Assembly (NCBI GenBank): GCA_024404435.1
Contig: JAKSPW010000106.1
Coordinates: 1-5,489 of the forward strand
DNA from: Clostridia bacterium
GTDB taxonomy: Bacteria > Bacillota > Clostridia > Oscillospirales > CAG-272
Reading direction: 5' to 3'
DNA length: 5,489 bases
The translations under genes were made by a program, and so were the position numbers. Under the pieces are notes generated by a model. That model did no database searches, was not told the DNA's origin, and was given only the letters and a program-made list of their open reading frames with translations. Positions within the stretch are counted from its first letter, which is position 1, and each line of letters starts with the position of its first letter. Positions 1 to 3,910 of this stretch are shown piece after piece.

Positions 1-71
1 GGATGATCTATGCAATAGGATATGGTATATTTGCCCTGATCAGATGGGTTGTCCGAAAATTCAAAAAATGA
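1..71 (+). CDS. C-terminal end of an unidentified, probably membrane, protein (partial)
   Basis: The frame that begins a full codon at position 3 is open from the window edge and ends at TGA 69-71. It reads as about 22 residues: a hydrophobic, aromatic stretch (IYAIGYGIFALI) followed by a basic tail (RWVVRKFKK). That pattern is typical of a last transmembrane helix with a positively charged cytoplasmic end. The ATG at 3-5 has no room for a visible ribosome binding site and is most likely an internal methionine. Base composition just after the stop becomes strongly AT-rich, as expected for the end of a gene. The family cannot be recognised from so few residues, and a chance open frame is possible. 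Confidence 0.45.
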   Translation, partial: MIYAIGYGIFALIRWVVRKFKK

Positions 72-120
72 CAGATGACACTTGTTTTCCTTATTTTTTA
101 ATTTTTAGGGCATATATAAA

Positions 121-308
121 ATTTTTGATGATGTATTGCACTTCGTGCGTGATGTTTGCCTTTGACGAGTAATATGCCTGCGGGCGCGTGAGGAATACAT
201 CACATAACTTTGCGGCTTTTCCGCAAATCATCACTGTGCCGCAAGGCATAACATCACTTGCCCGATAGGGCAAACATCACTTTCCCCCGGAAATTATATA
301 TAATTTCC
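121..308. repeat. Stacked-hairpin intergenic repeat with CATCAC/GTGATG spacers
   Basis: A chain of short stem-loops is separated by a recurring motif. On the left the motif appears as TGATGATG (126-133) and GTGATG (149-154). On the right it appears inverted as CATCAC at 198, 229, 252 and 275, the last three at exact 23-bp spacing. The stems between are GCAC/GTGC (138-141/145-148), TTTGCGG/CCGCAAA (209-215/221-227), TGCC-GCAA-GGCA (237-248) and TTGCCC/GGGCAA (258-263/268-273). The block ends in the palindrome at 289-308. Stem sequences differ while the spacer motif is conserved, so RNA or cruciform structure seems to be what is kept. From memory, similar intergenic arrays are dispersed in gut Clostridia genomes, but I cannot confirm copies elsewhere. 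Confidence 0.7.
289..308. repeat. Perfect 20-bp palindrome
   Basis: GGAAATTATA is followed directly by its reverse complement TATAATTTCC. Its left arm can alternatively pair with TTTCC at 281-285 (TTTCC-CCC-GGAAA), so two structures compete. It marks the right edge of the stacked-hairpin array and could be its terminal hairpin or a protein binding site. Confidence 0.6.
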
Positions 309-423
309 CTGCCTGATACGCTATGAGACAAAAATACCTGTCGATCAGAGATTCCTCTCTTTTCGGCAGGCATTTTCATTTACTTCCTTATCCACCCGAA
401 GCATTTGTCAGCCTGTTTTTTGA

Positions 424-437
424 TAAGTGCGCACTTA
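424..437. promoter_or_regulatory. Perfect 14-bp palindrome, possible operator
   Basis: TAAGTGC is followed directly by GCACTTA. A gapless dyad of this size in a non-coding stretch fits a binding site for a dimeric regulator. It lies about 130 bp upstream of the rny -35 box, far for simple repression, so a role in rny control is only a guess. Confidence 0.3.
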
Positions 438-568
438 CTCACCACAAAGCGGTACTTGTGCTATGAAACTGTCCTTAAGAACAAGTCCCGCATGGCTTCG
501 GCTTTTTATTTTTGAAGAATAAATCTTCAAAAAAGTAAATAATTATCCGCGGATGCCGTCAAAGTGAC

Positions 569-597
569 TTGACAATCCCCCTCGGATGATATATAAT
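569..597 (+). promoter_or_regulatory. Consensus sigma-A promoter of rny
   Basis: TTGACA (569-574) and TATAAT (592-597) are both perfect matches to the housekeeping consensus, with an optimal 17-bp spacer. Transcription should begin near G604, giving a leader of about 118 nt before the rny start. No other promoter of similar quality is seen before the gene, so rny is probably transcribed strongly and independently of the upstream gene. Confidence 0.92.
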
Positions 598-603
598 AGA
601 CTT

Positions 604-676
604 GTATGTTTTCCGTTTTTTATATACGGAGTAAAAAACGGCATACCTTAAAAGATTTCATGCCGCAAAATCGGCA
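604..676 (+). promoter_or_regulatory. Structured 5' leader of rny with competing hairpins
   Basis: Three stems can be drawn. Hairpin A starts at the predicted transcript 5' end: GTATG (604-608) pairs with CATAC (642-646), and after a 4-nt bulge CCGTTTTTTA (613-622) pairs perfectly with TAAAAAACGG (632-641). Hairpin B pairs CGGCAT (639-644) with ATGCCG (660-665) and needs bases used by A. Hairpin C pairs TGCCG (661-665) with CGGCA (672-676) and needs bases used by B. A and C can coexist; B excludes both. No T-run follows, so it is not an obvious transcription attenuator. Mature 5'-terminal stems commonly protect mRNA from 5'-dependent decay, and autoregulation of a ribonuclease gene through its leader has precedent in E. 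coli rne. No known riboswitch class was recognised. Confidence 0.5.
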
Positions 677-721
677 GAACAATACGACAACCCGAACAAA
701 AAGCAAATAGGAGGCACTAAG

Positions 722-2266
722 ATGACGAAATACATCATCTGGGGCGGCATCGCCCTCGCAGCCTTCCTGATCGGACTTATCGTCGGTGTCATCATCCGCA
801 AGGTCAAAGCCGAAAAGAAGATCGGCTCCGCCGAAGCGGAGGCACTGAGGATTCTCAATGACGGAGTTAAAGAAGCAGAAGCGAAGAAAAAAGAAATTCT
901 GCTTGAGGCAAAAGAAGAAATACTCAGCACAAAGGATGAGTTCGACCGGGAGGTCAAGGAACGCAGAGCTGAGCTGACGCGTCAGGAACGCCGTATGGCT
1001 CAGAAGGAAGAAACTCTCGACCGCAAGAGCGAGTCTCTTGAAAAGAAGGACGAGCTTCTCATCGAGAAGCTTCGCACAGTCGAGAAAAAAGAAGAAGAAG
1101 TCGAAAAGCTGAAGATCGCTCAGCAGGACGCACTCCAGAAGGTGTCCGGCATGACGGCGGATCAGGCAAAGCAGACTCTTCTCGCGATGATCGAAACAGA
1201 GATCACGCATGAAAAGGCAATGAAGCTCTCCGAGCTTGAGGAGCAGTTCAAGGAAGAAGCGGACAACAAGGCGCGCGAGGTCCTCTCGCTTGCCATCCAG
1301 CGCTGCGCTTCCGATCACGTCGCCGAGATCACCGTCTCGAGCGTACAGCTCCCGAGCGAGGAGATGAAGGGACGCATCATCGGACGTGAGGGACGCAACA
1401 TCCGCACGATCGAGACTCTCGTCGGCGTCGATCTCATCATCGACGACACGCCCGAGACGATCACGATCTCGTGCTTCGATCCCGTCCGCCGCGAGATCGC
1501 CCGCATAGCACTTGAAAAGCTCATTCAGGACGGCCGTATCCATCCCGCAAGGATCGAGGAAATGGTCGAGAAGGCACGCCGCGAGGTCGACAACGCGATC
1601 AAGCAGGCAGGTGAACGCGCTACGTTCGAAACGGGCGTACACGGCTTCCCGTCCGACATGATAAAGCTGCTCGGCAGACTCAAGTACCGTACGAGCTACG
1701 GTCAGAACGTGCTGAAGCACTCCATCGAGGTCTCGCTCCTCTCCGGCATGCTCGCCGACGAGCTCGGCTGCGACAGCATGGTCGCAAAGCGTGCGGGACT
1801 TCTCCATGACATCGGCAAGGCGCTGACGCAGGAGGTCGAAGGATCTCACGTTCAGCTCGGCGTCGAGGTCGCGCGCAAGCACAAGGAATCGCAGGAGATC
1901 ATCCACGCGATCGAGGCTCACCACGGCGACGTGGAGCCGAAGACGCTGATCGCCATGATCGTTCAGGCGGCAGACGCGATCTCCGCCGCAAGACCGGGTG
2001 CCCGCCGCGAGAATCTCGAAAACTACATCAAGAGACTGACAAAGCTCGAAGAGATCGCAAACGAGTTCGACTGCGTCGAAAAATCGTTCGCTATCCAGGC
2101 AGGCCGTGAAATCCGTATCATGGTCAAGCCCGAGATGATCAGTGACGATCAGATGGTGCTCGTCGCCCACGATATCGTAAAGAAGATCGAGGCAGAGCTC
2201 GAATATCCCGGACAGATCAAGGTCAACCTCATCAGAGAGAGCAGAGCGACAGACTTTGCGAAGTGA
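722..2266 (+). CDS. rny: Ribonuclease Y, membrane-anchored endoribonuclease
   Basis: RNase Y is the endoribonuclease that initiates decay and processing of many mRNAs in Firmicutes, acting at the inner face of the cell membrane in association with other RNA-degradation proteins. The 514 residues match the usual length (about 520). Visible in order: one N-terminal transmembrane helix (about 4-26) followed by a basic stretch; a long charged coiled coil (about 30-195, rich in E and K); a KH RNA-binding domain with the GREG loop (221-224, in [10 protein letters not shown]); and an HD metal-dependent hydrolase domain with H333, the H362-D363 pair (LLHDIGKA), H400-H401 (AHHGD) and D418 as likely metal ligands. 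All expected catalytic residues are present. The ATG at 722 is supported by AGGAGG (709-714) with a 7-nt spacer. It has its own consensus promoter and structured leader, and neither ymdB nor recA, neighbours often seen in related bacteria, is in view. Confidence 0.98.
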   Translation: MTKYIIWGGIALAAFLIGLIVGVIIRKVKAEKKIGSAEAEALRILNDGVKEAEAKKKEILLEAKEEILSTKDEFDREVKERRAELTRQERRMAQKEETLDRKSESLEKKDELLIEKLRTVEKKEEEVEKLKIAQQDALQKVSGMTADQAKQTLLAMIETEITHEKAMKLSELEEQFKEEADNKAREVLSLAIQRCASDHVAEITVSSVQLPSEEMKGRIIGREGRNIRTIETLVGVDLIIDDTPETITISCFDPVRREIARIALEKLIQDGRIHPARIEEMVEKARREVDNAIKQAGERATFETGVHGFPSDMIKLLGRLKYRTSYGQNVLKHSIEVSLLSGMLADELGCDSMVAKRAGLLHDIGKALTQEVEGSHVQLGVEVARKHKESQEIIHAIEAHHGDVEPKTLIAMIVQAADAISAARPGARRENLENYIKRLTKLEEIANEFDCVEKSFAIQAGREIRIMVKPEMISDDQMVLVAHDIVKKIEAELEYPGQIKVNLIRESRATDFAK

Positions 2267-2309
2267 CCTTATACCCATACGGTCCACAGCATTATACACG
2301 TTTACAAAG

Positions 2310-2339
2310 CAACCCTTTCGGTGTTTACCGAAAGGGTTG
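2310..2339 (+). other. Strong 13-bp hairpin downstream of rny, without a T-run
   Basis: CAACCCTTTCGGT (2310-2322) pairs perfectly with ACCGAAAGGGTTG (2327-2339) around a 4-nt GTTT loop, beginning 43 bp after the rny stop. No T-run follows on either strand, so it is not a canonical intrinsic terminator. It may protect the 3' end of the rny message, cause pausing, or serve as a processing site. Confidence 0.6.
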
Positions 2340-2395
2340 TCGGCGTATATCGGGGAAATATACACACGTTTTCTCACAACATAATACACGTTACC

Positions 2396-2426
2396 TCCCG
2401 CCGTATTGGCGGGAATTCGTGTTTTT
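2396..2426 (+). terminator. Weak terminator-like hairpin between rny and the nuclease-like gene
   Basis: TCCCGCC (2396-2402) pairs with GGCGGGA (2408-2414) around the loop GTATT. A T5 run follows at 2422-2426, seven bases after the stem, farther away than usual. The GC-rich stem is convincing, but the spacing makes termination efficiency doubtful. It could alternatively be a leader hairpin of the next gene. Confidence 0.35.
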
Positions 2427-2490
2427 ACGGCAAAAAATGCGTATCGACGTACACACGTACGTATATACAAATACATATTACATTATACAC

Positions 2491-2496
2491 AGGAGG
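2491..2496 (+). promoter_or_regulatory. Ribosome binding site that fixes the start at 2505
   Basis: AGGAGG lies 8 nt before the ATG at 2505. The same frame is open from an ATG at 2406, but that codon lies inside a hairpin, has no Shine-Dalgarno sequence, and would add a 33-residue extension encoded by AT/AC-rich spacer DNA. The start at 2505 is therefore preferred. Confidence 0.9.
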
Positions 2497-2504
2497 ACAG
2501 TATC

Positions 2505-3236
2505 ATGACAGTAACACAGTTCGTTCAGAAGTACGGGCAGCCCTACGGAGGCGTTCTTCCGAGAAGCGCATTCACCGAGAAGATCATCGGTGAGCCGATC
2601 GAGCTCGACGGCAGCGTGACGCCGAAGGTCGCCGGCATCGCGGTCGACAACCTCGCACGCTACCTGCTGACGGGCGACGGAGAGGAAGCGTTCAAATTCG
2701 CGATCAGGGGCGCGGCGCTCTATCCGCGGTACACGGATGAAAAAAAGCTCATCGGCAGGCTCGACGGAGAGACGGTCCGTTCCGCCTGGATTGCCTGCGC
2801 CCTCGCGATGTACGAGATAGCCTACCGCATCGGTCCGGCATACAACAGGTCAAAGGAAAAATTCCGTCCGACGAAAGAGGACGCCGAAAAGCTCCTGAAA
2901 ATGGCGCGCCTCGTCGCCGACACGGTGGGCGACGCCGCCGCGACGGGAGCCGAATTCAAGGGTGCGTACACGACGGTCGTCACGAAAGGCGACTGCGACA
3001 TCATCTCGCACGACACGCTCTGGGACGTAAAGGCCACGAAAACCGTCCCGAACTCTGCCGCGACGCTTCAGCTCCTCGTGTACTATCTCATGGGGCTCCG
3101 GACGGGGCGCGAGGAGTTCCGCGCCGTCACAAAACTCGGCATCGTCAACCCGAGGCTCGGGAAAACGTGGACGATCAGCGTCTCTGATATACCGGAGGAC
3201 GTCATAAGGGACGTGTCCTCCGGAATCGGATACTGA
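2505..3236 (+). CDS. Soluble protein with PD-(D/E)XK nuclease-like signature, function unknown
   Basis: The product is 243 residues, with no signal peptide or membrane segment. The first 140 residues look mainly helical. The segment from about 148 to 196 has the layout of a PD-(D/E)XK nuclease core: E150 (GAEFKG), then D163/D165 (KGDCDII), then after a short turn a strand ending in D174-V-K176 (LWDVKATK), then a helix carrying Q189 (TLQLLVYYLMG). In that superfamily the second acidic residue, the acidic-x-Lys pair and a downstream Q/Y helix form the metal-dependent active site, used mostly to cut or process DNA. I do not recognise a named family, and fold assignment from motif spacing alone is uncertain. 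It follows rny by 238 bp and is closed by a strong terminator, so it may be a single-gene unit. No methyltransferase, toxin-antitoxin partner or phage gene is seen beside it. Confidence 0.85.
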   Translation: MTVTQFVQKYGQPYGGVLPRSAFTEKIIGEPIELDGSVTPKVAGIAVDNLARYLLTGDGEEAFKFAIRGAALYPRYTDEKKLIGRLDGETVRSAWIACALAMYEIAYRIGPAYNRSKEKFRPTKEDAEKLLKMARLVADTVGDAAATGAEFKGAYTTVVTKGDCDIISHDTLWDVKATKTVPNSAATLQLLVYYLMGLRTGREEFRAVTKLGIVNPRLGKTWTISVSDIPEDVIRDVSSGIGY

Positions 3237-3262
3237 AAAAAGAGGCTTTTGCCTCTTTTTTT
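3237..3262 (+). terminator. Intrinsic terminator, probably bidirectional
   Basis: AAAAAGAGGC (3237-3246) pairs with GCCTCTTTTT (3251-3260) around a TTTT loop, followed by further Ts in a 7-base T-run (3256-3262). The matching A-run on the left would give a T-run on the other strand as well. It begins directly after the stop codon at 3234-3236 and separates the nuclease-like gene from the next unit. Confidence 0.92.
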
Positions 3263-3263
3263 A

Positions 3264-3292
3264 TTGAAAAATATTCATCCTTATGGTATACT
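3264..3292 (+). promoter_or_regulatory. Sigma-A promoter of the YgjV-family/SLH unit
   Basis: TTGAAA (3264-3269) and TATACT (3287-3292) are separated by 17 bp, and a TATGG just upstream of the -10 box adds an extended-like context. Transcription would start near 3299, leaving about 20 nt before the ATG at 3320. It sits immediately after the terminator, as expected for a new transcription unit. Confidence 0.75.
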
Positions 3293-3319
3293 TTTATCAG
3301 CAAACGATGAGAGGTCAAC

Positions 3320-3871
3320 ATGATCGAATTTTTCAAATCAATAACGTGGGCAGAAGACGGCAATAAGGCGATCGGCGTAGGGGCAATGGAGCTCGGGATC
3401 CGGTTGTTTCCGGCCAAGAGCCGCGCAGGCATCCAGATCATGCAGATGACCGCGGGCCTCATCTGGATGACGCAGTTTCTCCTGCTCGGCGCGTATACGG
3501 GAGCTTTTCTCAACGTCGTCGGCGCGGTCAGGAATCTCATTTATTCCCGCAAGGAAAAAGTAAAGTTTCTGAATTCCCCCGCCGTACCCGCGCTCATCAT
3601 GACGGCGTTCGTAACCGTCGGAGTGCTGACGTACGATGGCCCCATGAGTCTCCTGCCCGTCGCGGCGATGCTCATTTCGTCCGTCGCGCTTTACATAACG
3701 GAAGAACGGAAAATCAGATTCCTTTCCTTCTTCGTCTCTCCTCCGTGGCTCGTCTACGACGCGTACACGGGCTCGATCCCCGGCGTAGCCGCGGAGATCT
3801 TCACTATCTGCTCCATCGGGATCGCGATCTGGAGATACGACATCCGAAAAACGAAAAATACGGAAGGCTGA
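3320..3871 (+). CDS. YgjV-family multi-spanning inner membrane protein
   Basis: The 183-residue protein is strongly hydrophobic, with about six membrane segments (roughly 16-31, 39-57, 60-75, 88-104, 109-126 and 152-171, plus a shorter hydrophobic patch at 134-147) and a basic C-terminal tail (IRKTKNTEG). The pattern LLLGAYTGAFLNVVGAVRN (about 54-72) with the following basic RK loop resembles the YgjV family of bacterial inner membrane proteins, for which no biochemical role is established. The ATG at 3320 follows GAGAGG (3309-3314) with a 5-nt spacer and a good promoter. The secreted SLH protein begins only 39 bp after its stop, so the two may be cotranscribed, although a weak terminator-like hairpin overlaps the stop codon. 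Family assignment is by pattern recognition; membrane location is much more certain. Confidence 0.85.
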   Translation: MIEFFKSITWAEDGNKAIGVGAMELGIRLFPAKSRAGIQIMQMTAGLIWMTQFLLLGAYTGAFLNVVGAVRNLIYSRKEKVKFLNSPAVPALIMTAFVTVGVLTYDGPMSLLPVAAMLISSVALYITEERKIRFLSFFVSPPWLVYDAYTGSIPGVAAEIFTICSIGIAIWRYDIRKTKNTEG

Positions 3872-3892
3872 CATCGCTTCCGAATAATTTTT
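3861..3892 (+). terminator. Weak terminator-like hairpin overlapping the YgjV-family stop codon
   Basis: CGGAAG (3861-3866) pairs with CTTCCG (3877-3882), with one more C-G pair possible across a bulge (3868 with 3876). AATAA and then T5 (3888-3892) follow. The short stem and delayed T-run suggest partial termination at most, which could lower expression of the downstream gene relative to the upstream one. Confidence 0.35.
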
Positions 3893-3897
3893 ATATT

Positions 3898-3903
3898 GAG
3901 AGG
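3898..3903 (+). promoter_or_regulatory. Ribosome binding site for the GTG start at 3911
   Basis: GAGAGG is 7 nt before GTG 3911, and the GTG is followed at once by a perfect signal-peptide n-region (KKITR). The next in-frame ATG (3956) would fall in the middle of the hydrophobic core, so GTG is the real start. Confidence 0.85.
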
Positions 3904-3910
3904 TATTACC

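Larger units (their letters stand above)
72..568. other. 497-bp gene-free region with hairpin repeats and palindromes
   Basis: I see no convincing protein gene or tRNA here. The first 240 bases carry the stacked-hairpin repeat (121-308). The rest, 309-568, holds a TGCCTG/CAGGCA inverted repeat (310-315 with 367-372), the 14-bp palindrome at 424-437, a weak terminator-like stretch ending in T-runs (483-513), and an AT-rich 10-bp stem (509-518 with 524-533). The rny promoter follows immediately. Minus-strand open frames in this stretch are short and interrupted. Confidence 0.7.
2267..2504 (+). promoter_or_regulatory. 238-bp spacer with repeated TACAC-type motifs upstream of the nuclease-like gene
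   Basis: Besides the two hairpins, the spacer holds variants of one motif: CATTATACACGTT (2290-2302), TATACACACGTT (2359-2370), CATAATACACGTT (2380-2392), CGTACACACGTACG (2448-2461) and CATTATACAC (2481-2490). They could be repeated binding sites or unpaired RNA recognition sequences, or just local TA/CA bias. No strong promoter is seen. The best candidate is TTGTCG (2337-2342), 16 bp, TATACA (2359-2364), which is weak, so read-through from rny is possible. Confidence 0.35.

Noticed and set aside
91..273. A 60-codon minus-strand frame in the hairpin array
   Set aside because: It is translated directly through the repeated stems and CATCAC spacers, has no convincing ribosome binding site, and its product looks like repeat sequence in translation.
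121..308. A CRISPR array
   Set aside because: The recurring unit is only about 6-8 bases and the stretches between are self-complementary stems, not unique spacers. It also changes orientation within the block.
483..513. An intrinsic terminator for a transcript entering from the left
   Set aside because: T-runs are present (503-507, 509-513), but the only stem I can draw (AAGTC with GGCTT) is short and includes a wobble pair, so it is mentioned only as weak.
604..721. A known riboswitch class in the rny leader
   Set aside because: No conserved core of a common class was recognised, and there is no terminator or clear sequestration of the AGGAGG at 709-714.
620..2476. A 618-codon open frame on the minus strand opposite rny
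   Set aside because: It is antisense to a gene with every RNase Y hallmark, lacks a ribosome binding site, and has a skewed composition (many L, D, R, C and F-rich runs) that mirrors the E/K-rich coiled coil on the other strand.
2406..2504. Upstream ATG that would extend the nuclease-like protein by 33 residues
   Set aside because: It has no Shine-Dalgarno sequence and the ATG sits inside a hairpin, whereas ATG 2505 has AGGAGG at ideal spacing.
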